A stretch of 64,000 nucleotides of DNA from Heterobilharzia americana (Eukaryota; Platyhelminthes; Trematoda; Strigeidida; Schistosomatidae): the NCBI GenBank assembly GCA_944470555.2, contig OX104132.1:12471755-12535754 (forward strand), read 5' to 3'. Position 1 is the first letter of the stretch; each line of letters begins with the position of its first letter. The translations under genes were made by a program, and so were the position numbers. Positions 24,301 through 36,549 of the stretch are shown here, in pieces. The notes beneath the pieces were generated by a model that was not told the origin of the DNA, searched no databases, and saw only the letters and a program-made list of their open reading frames with translations.

Positions 24301-26199
24301 TCATTTTGGGCACTACGGTTGCAAATGCCATTCAAAAGAACTACATAGTAATCCATCGAGGCAAAATCCCTGAATCTACCAGTACTATCTGAAGACTTCG
24401 GCATTTAACTATCATGGTACCCACCGCCGCTCATAACTATGGGGCAGATATGATACATCGGAAACCAGCTTGAAATAATAGTGACAGCGAATGTTTTTCC
24501 GAAATCTTTCATAATTATAATGTAAACAAGGACTTTTGAGACAGTCTTTAGTGAAAAGGAGCCTCTCTACGTGATGATATAATACTGAAGGAAGACAGGG
24601 TGAGCTTCGAAGGGCAACATTGTTTTCATCAATTTGTACCGCCGGAAAAGGCAACTATAGCTGCAGCGATGGCTGAGTTCATAGAAGCGCAGAATATGCG
24701 GTCTGGTATGCTAACTAAAGTTGTGTGAGTGCACGGATGCAGGGTAAAGTATCCGAGTTCCCAACAGTGAAAAAACCAAAACTGCATTTTTTCGGCGTTC
24801 GGAAGATGTCAACTACCCGAATTGACTGTGTTAAATATTACGGCCCTTTTTGCGGAGAAAGAAATAGAACACTGATTTGACCAAGTGCTGACGTCGGTTT
24901 AAACTTGTATTGTGTGTGGGTCGGGACTTATATCGCGAAACAAAAGAACCGGAATAAAAGGCCCGGATAAGAACATACGTGAATTATGCACAAAGTTCGG
25001 ACGAATGCCGCACAGAGTCTCCGATTCTTGGTTTGTCGCAAATTACTTATGATCCCTATTATATAGGGTGTTGATTCAGAGTAGATAGAAGTGTCTGAGG
25101 CATGGCGCCATTCCTAGTGGCATAAGGAAAGGGGCCCAGAATAACACCCTATTTCCCGGTAAAAAAGCTTGATCTATACCTTGTACTGCCACTGGATACT
25201 TGAGAAGTGGAGGCTTAGCGCCTAAGATCATATTCTGTGGATAGGCTAAACCCGAGATCACTGTCACTGAGGTGAATGAGCCCATTCGCAATCCTAAAAA
25301 TGGCTTCTGAATTTAGTTTTAGCCCCATAAGCCAGGAGGGTTCCGATCAAAACATGCTGGATCTTAGATGGCAATCTTCATTTACTAACCTTTTGGTAAA
25401 TATTCTTCGTATGCCTTCAACTTCAAGCCTGCCTTTTATCAAAACACTATCCATAATGGGTGAAGAGCAGAGGGCGGGTGCCCCGCTTATACAATAGGAC
25501 CTCACATTCTAGAGTTCCGAAGTATCGAAACGCGAATCCAAGGAGCTCTTTGACTTTGAAAGTCTGTTGGCCAATATAGTCCATAAAGCCGAAGCCGGAT
25601 GAGTATTTGAAACCCAGGTCCGTAGTAAACGCTATGTAGGGGAAAAGCTTCTCGTCTAGTGAAACATAACATCCACGTAGGATATGCTTGGAGAACAACA
25701 TTTATCAGCACTGAACCTCGTTTTACAAGTTTGACGCCGGGAATGGAAATGAATCTCGGATCTAACACACTAGAAGCAATTCAGCACCGAAGATACAAAA
25801 TAGGCACTTTAATAGCTTCTTGTATACATTATCTATTTCGTCGTTTGCTAGTCATGTATCTGTTCATGTCAACAAGGTTTAACTGGAGGTGAATAGAGTA
25901 GTTCCCAGATTCTAGCGCTGTGAAGGCACAGGTGTTTATCTCCCTCCCAAAAATATGGTTCTTGTTACTAAAATCGGCGTGATCCACTCCCTTATTATGT
26001 GAATAAGTCAGGTTTTTTCTTCCCATTTTATATGCAGTTTAAGGTTTGGCACTCCCACTAGCCCATAATATCAGCTACATATCTTTCTATGCACCTCCCG
26101 AATTCTGCTTCCCAATAAATGACCAAACACTGAAACTACTAGCGCTCACCCTGATGACGCCTGCAAACTGGCTTCTGTAGTGCTAAGTTCATTACTTGA

Positions 26200-26760
26200 G
26201 CATAAAATATTCGTTTATTCGCCGAACACGTCAGACACTTTTGTCTTTTACTAGTAGACTGTTCCTACCTGGGAGGAATTTATGTGAATATTTCATGGTG
26301 ATTTCTTCGGCTTCAGATTGGTTTCCACTACTTTTGTGCGCACTTTTATTTCCTTCCAAGCAAGCTTACCTTTGTATAGTTGGTTTTGGATACTTCTTCA
26401 AAAAAGTTTTGTAGTCAGTACAAAGAACTCACTCAGACGTGCTGTGGTTGATCTACTTCCGTGTTGTAGTTTTGTGTTCCTGCTACAAATTTCGCCTGCC
26501 GCTAGCTTTTGTTATTCATTTTCAGGTTTACCTAACTGTTCTGCATCCATGTGGAATCCTGGCGACAGCATTTGCCAGTGTGCACCATGCCATCAAAAGT
26601 TTATGGCGAACGTCACACCCCAAGGTCATGACTGTACTACCTGCTCCACCCTCAAGAATATTGAAAGATTCAAACAACAGCCGAATAATTCCTAATTTCG
26701 AACTGGGCTTGCTTCAGTATGCTGGACGATAGTTCTGAGGAGCAATAACGTTCTTTCTCT
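26200..26760 (+). repeat. Diverged interspersed repeat, copy 2
   Basis: This is an inverted relative of 29640-30500. The clearest match is AGTTTTGTAGTCAGTACAAAGAACTCAC (26404-26431) against the reverse complement of about 30120-30150. It is followed by a matching TTTGTG.TCCTGCTACAA.TTTCGCCTG block, TTTTCAGGTTTACCTAA.TG, CCATGTGGAATCC and AACTGGGCTTGCTTCA. The shared order over more than 400 bp shows common descent. The element class is unknown. Confidence 0.55.
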
Positions 26761-29639
26761 AGACGCACATTTTGTGTGCCATGATTAGCGGTATCTAATG
26801 TATGGCTTAACATTGTACACAACAGCCATTTCTCATTACCAAAATGATGAAACCTGTAAACTGGTTTGTAGTCATGTAACTAATGTTGTATGGAATATAT
26901 TATTAGTATTGTTATTATTATATGCATACAGTTGTGCATGAGTTCTGTGCTACTGGTAACAACCATACATATGAGATTGATATGCCACAACAGATCCCGA
27001 AATGAAACTGTATTGCCACGGTGCCGTCCCGGTAAGGCCCTCGTGAGGATAACGTGTAACCTCAGTGAAAAGCTTGCTTTCCAGGTATAGAGACATTCTC
27101 TGACGGTAAGCTGGTGCTAAAAACTCGTTTAAACAGCCGCCCGGCGAATTTTACAGTTGCATCATCGATGTTGGCCACCCCCACTTCCGGAAGCCTTAGT
27201 GCTCGCCCCCACAGTTTTTGCATTCTCCCCCTGGTTCCCCAAGAGTGGTTTTGTGTCTCATCTGATTCCAACCATATGTTACAAGATTTTTCAGATGTGC
27301 AGCAGCATGTCTTACGCTTATTTAGAATGAAGTGGTAAAAATGTGAAGGCTGAAGATCTATTACTTGGTGCTGTGCCTCTCCAGTAGCTCAAGCAGGACC
27401 TTCTTGGGAGCGGGACTGCCTCCAATATCCAGTTGTAAGCAATCCGGTTACTCCTGTCAAACTACCCCTGCTTCCCCGAGGACAAATCTGCTGGTCTCCT
27501 TTCTCCCGCGTTCGTAAGTTTTCGGCCTTAATACCTTCTCTTTTTCCTGGCATCGTTCCAGTTTGATCGTCCTAATCACATATAAGCTCATGAAGTCATT
27601 CCGATTCAGGGGGATGAGCAGACTATTCGGTCCTCTGTTCATGTTGCGGATGTCCTACAGGGTATGGACTTTCTTAGAGATGCTATGCTTTCTTACTTTT
27701 GGAGCTAGCGGCATCCAGTGCGCTGGTCTGCCTGTGTGGGCTTTTGGTTCTTCCAAGCCCGTTAAATCCTGAGAGGTAATAATTCTCGCAATTCTTGGTG
27801 ATGAAACAAGGTGTTTCTGGCATTCTGAAAATATGTATCATATCCACACACAGCTACCTTTTGATGGTTTTATGTTACTGACTGGGTATGCTCTGATCGT
27901 GTTTACATGGGCGTGGGCTTACAGATATTGAATGTTCGGTGCGTAGTATCCAAAGTTGCTTTCTCACAGACACAACAGCCATTTGCGATTTCCCTATAGA
28001 TGGTAACCGTGTGACCAGTTTTCGGTAGATTGATGCCGACTCCTATGGACACAATGGACCACGGACTGCTGTGCTTACCCTGTTTTGCAGTTTCGAAATT
28101 GCATGGTTGGGGGCTTACGATTACCTCCTCATCCACATAAGGTTTCCTGAGTGTGGGGATTCTGCGGGTGTAGTGTGATCGGCATGCAAACCTAGGATAC
28201 CAGGGTCGCTGCTACACTTCGCCCTTCTTGGAGCCTTACTGGCTGATCTTCGACCTGTTTTTGTCGTCTGACATCAGTGGCCTTGTTTTAAGGGCTACCA
28301 AGGTGAAGCGATGCGATACACACAGTTTTTAAACCCTATAATGAAACAGAGGGAACTAGTGGAAGACGGTTACCAGCCAGATTCTTGTTAGCACACTCTT
28401 CTTTCAGGCACAACGACTGCTAACTGAAATTTCCACGCGCTTAAGTGAGAAAAAATAGATCCATCATGGTGAATCATCTCTGAAGGGGCTAAGGTGCCAT
28501 CGCATTTGGACAGTCTAGACAGCTGTGATCAACTGGGGGGTGGCATTTGCGAGTTTCTGAGGTGAATACCAAGCTGCTATTGACAGAAAAGTTAATATCA
28601 CTATTAGGTATCCCATGTTTACCATTCCCATGTGCTGAAGAGGTATTTCCTGGCAGACTACGTTCACCCGAACTTTTGAGAGCAGTCTGCCACGCCAGTA
28701 TTCAAGAATCACCATATGTTTTAACCCCAATTACCTTTACTCACTCTGAGACGAATATGCGCAAAAAGCTTGGCAAGAAGCTCAACAAAATTTTGTACTA
28801 TTATGTAGGCTATCACTGTCTCAGTTTCCAGGCCTAATGCCACTGAACAGTTGGAAGGCTATCTCCTCTTTTGTGCTCATTTAGCCCACTAGCGGAGTAG
28901 GTCTGGCAAAACTGCTTGTTGTATCACTCATGAATTCAGCAAGAAGATATCACAAAATTACTTCGGGGGCGTAACAGGACCTCACTGTGTCATCTAATAT
29001 CCCCACCGGACACCAAAGATGGCGTTCGTCCCTTCCTTTCCGTTCTTATTTCCACAGAATGCTTACAGACTTTTTAGACCGCTTCAGCAACCCTTAACGA
29101 GTAGCATTTCCAACTTTTGGGGCACGCCTATTTCCAATTCCACAGCAACCGGCCATAAGCGTTTCTGAAACTTTTGTTAATGATGAAAATTTGGTAATAA
29201 ATACTTGGTAAAAACTCACCAATGACCATCAGGTTAATAATGTTCGGGAAATCTACGACATTTAAGAGGGCCTGAATGTTACAGAAGAGAGGCCTTTCAA
29301 CCCTATCACGATATCATGTAACTGAAAGTTATGAAAGGGACAGGAATGTATCCCCTTACAGGTGATACGTATGCACACTTTTTATGAGTGTGGATCGTTC
29401 CCGCTCACCATTCTTTTCGCGCACTAAAGTGACATAAAATCAGAGCAACATTGGAGATCTGTTTTGCAACTAGTCGACATAACTGACCCGTTTGCATTGT
29501 TCGATGGTTTATCAGGTAAACGTCAATTTTAACGGCAATTTATGTGTTCACAGCCCACTGGCTGACAGGAACGCCTTTCAACGATTTCAGTAAATGGTAA
29601 GTATCCACATAATAATATATATTTCATACAACATGGGCT

Positions 29640-30500
29640 GCGTGAAAACAAACTAATTTACAGGAGTGACCAAGTTGGTAGCATGAACTCACTAGTACGT
29701 ACGATAACAGGCAATGTAGCAGACACTATTATTTCAGGCGCACGAGAGGTGAGTTTAAAGAAGGGGCCTCAGGGTTTCGTGGACAGCTAAGAACCAAATA
29801 GCTAAACATTAACATCACTGTTCAGTAGATTGAAGCAAGCCAAGTTAATAACCAGGATATATTCAGCCACCACTTGAACCATCGAACATTCATTGAAGGT
29901 ATGGCGGGTGGCACAGCCACGACCCTGAATCTTGTGCATTCTTCATAAAGTTGTGATGACGTGATGCGCGCTGACAGTTGTGCTAACTGGGATTCCACAT
30001 GGGTGGAGGACCGATCAGGTAGACCTGAAAAATGAATGATAAACACGAACCACAGGGAAAACTTGAAATAGAAGCACAAAAATAATACATGGGAGTATAT
30101 CAATCATCATATATAAAGGTGAGTTACTTGTACTGACTACAAAAGTTACTTGGCGAAGTAACCTAAATCGACTGTTTAGAGGTCAGCCTGCGAAAAAGAT
30201 GAGGGCGGTGAAGGAATGAAGTAGTGAAATCAACACTGAAACTGAATGCATCTCTTCGGAATAGAGAGAAGTGCGGAGTCGGAACCAAGCACTCGCTTAT
30301 GTGCAGAAAACCGCTGTACAAAAGTTAAATGAAATTACATTTTCAGTGACCTTGCGCTTAGTTTCTGCTAGTTTTCCTCACTTTTGTTTCTTTTCAAGTT
30401 CAAAAACCATCATATGTACAAGCACGCATGTAAATCATGTAGGAAAGTAGTTAGGGGGGATAACTGCACACGAGGTGAGTGAAAATGATACTAGATAACA
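29640..30500 (-). repeat. Diverged interspersed repeat, copy 3
   Basis: Minus-strand copy of the same repeat. It holds TTTTGTAGTCAGTACAAG, TTTTTCAGGTCTACCTGA, CCATGTGGAATCCCAG and AACTTGGCTTGCTTCA in the same order as copy 2. An open frame (30103-29822, minus) crosses it but has no known domain and is probably fortuitous. Confidence 0.55.
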
Positions 30501-31079
30501 ACCGTATTTCTTTTAACCGACGGTCCTATCGGTGGGCTTCGTGGCTCGATCATGACTACGTGCCAATAGTTCCAATATACTTTGTATTCGTGGATATGAC
30601 ATGGCTGTCAAGAAGTGTATGGATACCTGTGAACCGAAGGAATTCGCTAAGTAGACGTTGGAGACGAAGTGGGGACATGCAAGTGCGAATACAAAGCGGC
30701 AGCTTGTCCTACAACTTTCTGTATTGCATCACAAACAGTCGTGACCCGAGGTGTTATTCGCCGATAGGTACAGTACGCTCATGATTGCAGGCTGTATGAG
30801 TAAGTGGGCTTAGAAGGTGAAGGGCAAAAAACACGAGTACCGCTGCGCAGAGGGCGAAAAAATAGGTTAAGGTTGAGCTTCGGATGCCTTAGCCAAAGTG
30901 GGTCAATCTTTGGCTTTTTACGCCTTCCCTCATGATCAACTTCTGCATGACTACCCAGTGCACAGAGAGTAAAATTTCCTCGAACATTTTCAGTGCGTGT
31001 TTCATCCGGAGCAAACATATTGCTGAAGATGATCGTGCCATATTCTTGTACTGAATGGATCATTAATCAAAAGTAGCCT

Positions 31080-31830
31080 GACCACAATAGTATACACGTG
31101 TTTAAGCAAAAGGCAGACTAGGCGCCTACATTTGGATACAGGAGACTGAGCACACTCCGTAAACTTTAAGCCCCGAGAATACACAATATCTAAATCTAAA
31201 GGGGAGTTATATAATTGCAGCACAGAATCGTCAAGGTGTAAACCGACGTTCGGGTAGGAATTATTAAAACAGAGAATCCAAGCGAACAAGTTAGTCTGGT
31301 CACCCTGGATTCCAATAAAACCCTCACTCAGCTGGCAGGAGAAGCTGCATACAGTTTTTAGGTTGTCTGCAAACGGGTAGGGCTTGCTAAATCTTGTTAC
31401 ATTAAAAATAACATTTATGCGAAGGAGGAAGAGGAAGGCCCCGACACAGTTCCTTGAACGGCACCACTCATGACAGGCTTTGAAGAGGAATTGGTGTGAC
31501 TAAACTTTGTTATTTGAATACGCTGTCCAGGGAATGAGCCTATCCACGATAACAGCGGGTCACTAACTCTAAATGATTTGAACTTCAGAATTAAGTGATT
31601 ATGAGGCGCTTTATCAAATGCTTTTTGGGAGTCAAACGGTAGAGAAGTTACGAAAGGACTTTCATCAAGTCTGCTGGTGACTTTTCCGAAGTAATCTAGT
31701 AACCAAGTACTACATGAACGGCCTTTTAAAAACCGTGCTGCACATGGAAAAGTAACTGGTCAGTGATCATATAATCGGTATTTTCTTGCATAACTACCTC
31801 TATAATTCAGGAGGCTGGAGGTAATAATGA
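31080..31830 (-). mobile_element. CR1-like LINE, RT core fragment
   Basis: The minus strand encodes a largely readable RT segment: Q.GFLKGRS (31745-31720), FDSQKAFDKAPHN (near 31640-31600), then SWIGSF.GQRIQ, SKPVMSGAVQGTVSGP (ending near 31430), and PFADNLK near 31380-31360, where the catalytic (Y/F)ADD box has become FADN. The S-G-x-x-Q-G-x-x-x-G-P block is typical of the CR1/jockey group (SR1/Pido type in schistosomes). Downstream sequence to about 31080 fits the following RT region. The loss of the second catalytic aspartate and scattered stops make it inactive. Confidence 0.7.
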
Positions 31831-34800
31831 TAATAATATTTATTCCTGAATATACAGGCACGCACCATTTTTACAGGTATGAATAAGTTTATATGCAAAT
31901 CACATTCATCTTCATGGAAGGTAATCTGAATCCCTACCCGCTGTCACTAGAAGATATGAGTGCTGTGTGTTCATGTAATGGAACATCCCGGCAGAATAAG
32001 TGTGCAGAAAATTTACAAGTTGGACAAGTGGAAGCGTTGTCTTCGCATTAACAAAAAAACAGGTTTGTATCTAGACACTACAGGTATTACATGGAGAAAA
32101 TAAAGCTTTAAGCTAATACTTCCATTGTAACAGTTTGTACTTCTTGCTTGAGATAACGATTAAAAGTTTATGAATTGTCTACATATTGTACTTCATTGAC
32201 GATCCCAGGACTATGTGATTCATGCATGTTAATACCATTCCACAACAAAGATTCATAATCTTGATGAATATTATGGAGCGACAGTTTTAAATATTTGACA
32301 TTGGGTCACATTTATACGTGGGAAATGTGTGTAACAGCTTCCAGTGACCAGGGTGGCGAGCCTAAGCAAAGAAGATTGAGAATGGCTTGACAAGGATTCA
32401 TATGATGTCTTCACCGCCACTCTTTAGGAGAACGGATGGGACTGCGTCGGCTCCAGCAGCGCATAAAATCCAGGTGAATACCTGGGTTCAAGCATTTCTC
32501 AACCTTTAGGTGTCATCGTTCTGGGCAGTAGATGTACAACGTAAGAAATAGCCGTTGTGAGACAAAGAATTGAATATCAGAAGGACTGTCGTTCAATAGT
32601 GACGGATTTCATACACATTTTGATCTCTGTAAATTTCTCATTTAACCATGGAGCACTGTCAAGAAGATATGTAAGCTTTTAACTGTCCCCCAATCCATGG
32701 ATCCACATAGAATAAAGCACATGAAAAATCTGTTGTATAGCATTATTGTGAATGTGTTGCCCTTAGGGTAACTAGGTAAAGTCTTCCTTTAGATTCAATT
32801 AATTAATTTGAGCAGTTATGGCCACCTAGCGATTCCAGATCATTTATTGTGGTTCAGGTTTCGTACGTGGTGTCATTTGGGGTGCTGGTAAGCAGCCAAG
32901 GTGATCGTGAGGCTGTCCAAAAATCGGAAGTCAGGGGCAAGAAACATGAGGAACTGTCTCAACAATTTCCATTTTCACGCAGGAAGTAGTATATCCAGTG
33001 AATTGATGCGTTTGACCGCGTCATTACTCAGGATTTTCTTGTCAGTTTGATACTGAAAAAGAAGAGTAAAGAAAATGCGAGCACAGACAGGACAGTGGAA
33101 TAACACGCAAGACAAACCGGGAGGAGAGAAGTCCCTATCTTCGTAGACTCATTCGAACTGTATGTAAGCACTAAACTACGCATATAAGAATAACTCTTGT
33201 GTTTTTCTCACGTAAAGTTCATACGAGTTTCTATTAGTAGACGCAAAAAGAACACTGACTATACATCTTCGCTCCTCTAGCTGCACAGTGCAGCCAGGTG
33301 AACTAGAAACCGAACATCCTTCGTGATACCACTGAGATAAGAGGTACTTGGGATTTATGATAACCCTACTTTACACGTTTAGGAGTCCTAGCACGTTTTC
33401 ATTTGCCCGTAAGGCATACATAGTGGATAAGCAATTGACAGGATCATCAACTGCTTACAAAGTGACCGATAATAAATTACAAGATTCATTCCAAGTCACA
33501 TCCTTCGAAGATGTCCCAGTACTAGCATGTTGCATATGGAGATGCAGTCTAAGCTTCAGCCAGCTCCTAGTACTATCAATGTGCGGTGATGCTATGCCCC
33601 TCCGACTTTTGGTTCCTCGCTTATATGAAAACAACTTGGTATAAATAGGCAGCATCTAACATGGGACGGATGCACACTTTGTAAAGTAAGAACCGTGGTT
33701 TAGTGCCATAAAAGTTACTGAGGATACATCCAAGGAGTCTGGGTAACATGATCTGATACAGGTTATTTGTTCAAAGAATGTCACTGGAATATCTAAAAGC
33801 ACGATCCAGCGCTGAAGAACGTCTAGATGGCTCTTATCCACATAATTGGGGGCACTCGTCGAAGCCCTTGCCATCAGTCCAAGTTTACTCGTTTATTTAT
33901 GCCGAATTAAAACGCCGGTTGGTCTGCAGAAATGAGCGAAAGCTGAGAAAAAGGTCATTTATAAGGCAAAATGCAAAAACGTCGATACACGTTTCCTTGG
34001 CTGCGTTCTAGGCTGAAATGGGATCGAGAATTGACAAAAGTTGCTAACTTTTAAAGCAAATACAATATGCCGGGGCTCTGGTGGTGTTTAACTGATATTC
34101 ATTTCAGTTGGATAGCGAATCATAGCAAAGCACACTCGCCATCGAAATATGCTTTGAACTTCTACTCAGTATGTCGTTTTTTACCACCGAGAGATGTAGA
34201 AAACCCAGAAGACAGTTCATCTCAGACTACAGCCTTCCCAAAATCCACGGCTCCAAATGAAATTGCATCTAGAAATGTTGACAACAAATGCTGCTTGTAT
34301 CCGAACATGCAGACTATTCGACTCATGACAACCACTGACCTAGAGACGTGGCTGACAGAAAGTGACCTCATATGGAGCACTGACTTTGCAGCCTTGTGGG
34401 TTTAATCATGAAACCTTGTAAATTTTACCTCGTAATGTGACAACAGTATGCGCATGGAATTGCATTTTTGGCTCTGTTTACAACGACATGGACCTGAAAA
34501 ATCACTACACTCTGCTTGACAACATACAATACTAGTCCCGAATTCCCATCCCTTCCATCTTGGCGTTTGCCTCTAGTTTCGCATGCGGTCTGTTGACAGC
34601 ACGAATTCGTCAAGTACCCACACATTTTCAGCTTCATTCATGCTTAACACTCAATATACAATGCACTGTTGCTGATTAGATAATTCACCATTACCGGGAT
34701 ACTACTCGTACCGAGTGATAATACCCGTATTAATTTTCGCTGCTGCCGTTTAGGGAAGTGGCCTTTACCCAATATCCATGACCAATAATATCCAAACAGC

Positions 34801-34979
34801 TGTACACTCTGGAGGACTATATATGGAGCAATACTTTGTCCTTCCTAAACTTTCTCGGCTTAAGTGGGAAAAATAACATTCATATATGCCCTATTAAAAT
34901 GGCGAGTTTTAGGATAATTAATTTTTCGAAATATATTACCATTAGTATTATTCATACTGACGGGCTAGACGCTGGCTTC

Positions 34980-35600
34980 GATTATCCAAGGGACGCCTGC
35001 AGAGCCTACGTGATACCGACTTTCATGCACAGACAGCTGGGTGCTTTGACTCCGGAGCCCTTCCTGAAGCTGCACAAGAACTATGTTCTACCTCCACTTA
35101 GAGGCCCATGACACCACTGCACCATCACATCTGAGGGGATATGAGGACCTCCGGAAGAACGTACAGGGGCAGACAACAAGATTGCTGTAGTAGTGATGCG
35201 AAAACATCTTGTGGACAGGCTGAAAGATCTACGGCTTTACTCTCATGACTGCCATAGTCTACGTGGTGACGCGTTAACGACCTATGAAATACTGAGTAAT
35301 CCTGGTCATCTGAACACTGGAATTCTACCAAACCACCACTGTAAGCATCCTCGTGATAACCCGAGAATAATCGCCAACAAAAGGATGAAGACCTGTGTGT
35401 GCTCACACTTCTCCTGTCTGCGAGTTTGCGGCCATTGAAACGCATTGCCTGCGGGGTCGCTGCTGCGTAGTCTGTCGACAGCTTCTAGAAGAGGTTGGAC
35501 AGCTGCGCAGTGACGCACAGCTCACGCTCATCTAGCTGGAATACGAACTAAACCAACACAGCCTACTGATTCCGTCAGATAAGCATGGCCAACTCTATGC
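34980..35600 (+). mobile_element. CR1-like LINE, C-terminal fragment
   Basis: Plus-strand reading across frames gives YVIPT..H.QLGALTPEPFLKLHKNYV.P (35010-35095), RLKDLRLYSHDCHSLRGDALTTYEILSNP (35215-35305), and HFSCLRVCGH.NALP near 35405-35450. These match the ordered C-terminal landmarks of CR1-type LINE proteins (palm end, L-R-G-D-L-I-x-x-Y-x-I-L, and F-S-x-R-V-V-x-x-W-N-S-L-P). The W of the last motif is a stop. Sequence to about 35950 may be its 3' UTR. Confidence 0.6.
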
Positions 35601-36215
35601 CGAATCTTCTACATCACTATAATCATTGCGAACCCGACTTAACTGTACACCGCCCTGCTGGACGTCTCCTCCAGTAGCCATACCCCCACAAATAATATTA
35701 CTATTTATCTTCCCATCATTCTTGTAATATAGCTTGCCCCTTCTCTTCCCTCTGACCCTGTAATCTCGCTGCATTTATTAAGGTTCTCCATATCATTTAG
35801 CTCCCACGAATCTACCTTGGCTTCACCTTCCATTCCGTTCAGTTTCCTTTCAGCTTGTCTTTTCTTTTTTTTGTACTTCCAGTCCGTTGATTTTACTGTA
35901 CAACTATCTCCTTTTCACAGCCATTTTGAGCAACTCTCTGGTAGCAGGATACTTACAGAACCCATATGCACTACAGTACCTAGACAAATAATATAATCCC
36001 TACAAATAGAATCAAAACCTAACCACCAGCTGGGCTAACCAAAGCTACATCAAGTGACTGATAGGCCTACTGTATCCGAGTCTCTCAAAGACCTGAAACC
36101 GTTCTGCAAGACCTAGAAGTGAGAACGAAGAAATCAGTTGCCTTACATTAGCTCATTAAATTACATTGGAGATTGGAAGAAAAACGCAATATTTAACTGT
36201 ACAGGGTACGCAACT

Positions 36216-36435
36216 ATGTTTGGCTCACCAGTTTATATGAAGCCAGAACCGTCTGCGAAGTCGAAGTCTAGTGTCTTGCAAACCATTTACAATGATCCTT
36301 ACAAGTGGTATGTCAGTCTCAAATTAAAAATATCTGAGTAGGTCACTTGTGAAAAGCGTCGTGATGTTTGCTTCTGGAGTTTTCGGCTTTCTAATCATAC
36401 ATGAAGCCATGAATGCCCCTGTGGAAGTGGTGTAA
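36216..36435 (+). CDS. 61-residue single-pass membrane protein, unknown
   Basis: The coding sequence is 36216-36307 joined to 36342-36435 around a 34-nt intron (TG|GTATGT ... GAGTAG|GTC), rebuilding a Trp codon. The product starts MFGSPVYMKPEPSAK, has a polar middle (SVLQTIYNDPYKW), then a hydrophobic segment of about 17 residues (residues 36-52, SVVMFASGVFGFLIIHE) near the C-terminus, ending NAPVEVV. Size and topology suggest a tail-anchored or small mitochondrial membrane protein; the A-x-G-V pattern faintly recalls Tom6-like subunits, but that is speculation. Very short introns are known near the 5' ends of schistosome genes. It sits about 95 nt upstream of the METTL14 acceptor, same strand, suggesting co-transcription. 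Confidence 0.72.
36308..36341 (+). other. 34-nt micro-intron
   Basis: GTATGT at the 5' end and TGAGTAG at the 3' end bound 34 nt. Without its removal the frame runs into TAG at 36339-36341. With removal the frame continues 30 codons through the membrane segment to TAA at 36433-36435. Confidence 0.75.
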
Positions 36436-36446
36436 ATCTCGTTGTC

Positions 36447-36452
36447 AATAAA
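36447..36452 (+). terminator. Poly(A) signal of the small-protein gene
   Basis: Canonical AATAAA 12 nt after the stop, followed by an A-rich then T-rich stretch (TTTTAAAAAAATT...GTTTTCTTGATCTTTTTTTATT). Confidence 0.65.
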
Positions 36453-36527
36453 AATTTTAAAAAAATTACTGTTTTCTTGATCTTTTTTTATTGGCACTTG
36501 TTTAAAAATAATTTATTGGTAAACTTT

Positions 36528-36549
36528 AGGTTTGATTTTCTTGATGCAA
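36528..36549 (+). promoter_or_regulatory. Splice acceptor before METTL14 exon 1 (candidate SL trans-splice site)
   Basis: TTTATTGGTAAACTTTAG|G precedes the METTL14 start codon at 36549 by 19 nt. There is no room for a normal promoter between it and the upstream poly(A) signal at 36447. In schistosomes, downstream genes of short polycistronic units receive a spliced leader at such sites. An alternative is a conventional intron linking METTL14 to an upstream non-coding exon. Confidence 0.5.

Larger units (their letters stand above)
18240..36000. other. Gene-poor, less AT-rich stretch of ancient repeats
   Basis: By eye this 17.8 kb stretch is less AT-rich than the METTL14 introns and has no recognisable host exon. 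Many short open frames on both strands are random. What can be identified is retroelement debris: CR1-like segments at 31080-31830 (minus) and 34980-35600 (plus), and three diverged copies of one repeat (20660-21300 minus, 26200-26760 plus, 29640-30500 minus). The remainder (for example 18240-20650, 21310-26190, 26770-29630, 31840-34970) is probably older copies of similar elements, but nothing else could be assigned. Confidence 0.5.
36205..36452 (+). other. Putative mature transcript of the small-protein gene
   Basis: The interval begins after an acceptor-like TTTAACTGTACAG (AG at 36203-36204), 11 nt before the first ATG, and ends at an AATAAA poly(A) signal at 36447-36452, 12 nt after the stop. 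Either an upstream non-coding exon or spliced-leader addition would create the 5' end. No upstream coding exon is needed, because the ATG at 36216 is the first in frame after the acceptor. Confidence 0.55.

Noticed and set aside
35125..35445. 106-codon minus-strand frame
   Set aside because: Antisense to the CR1-like C-terminal fragment read on the plus strand.
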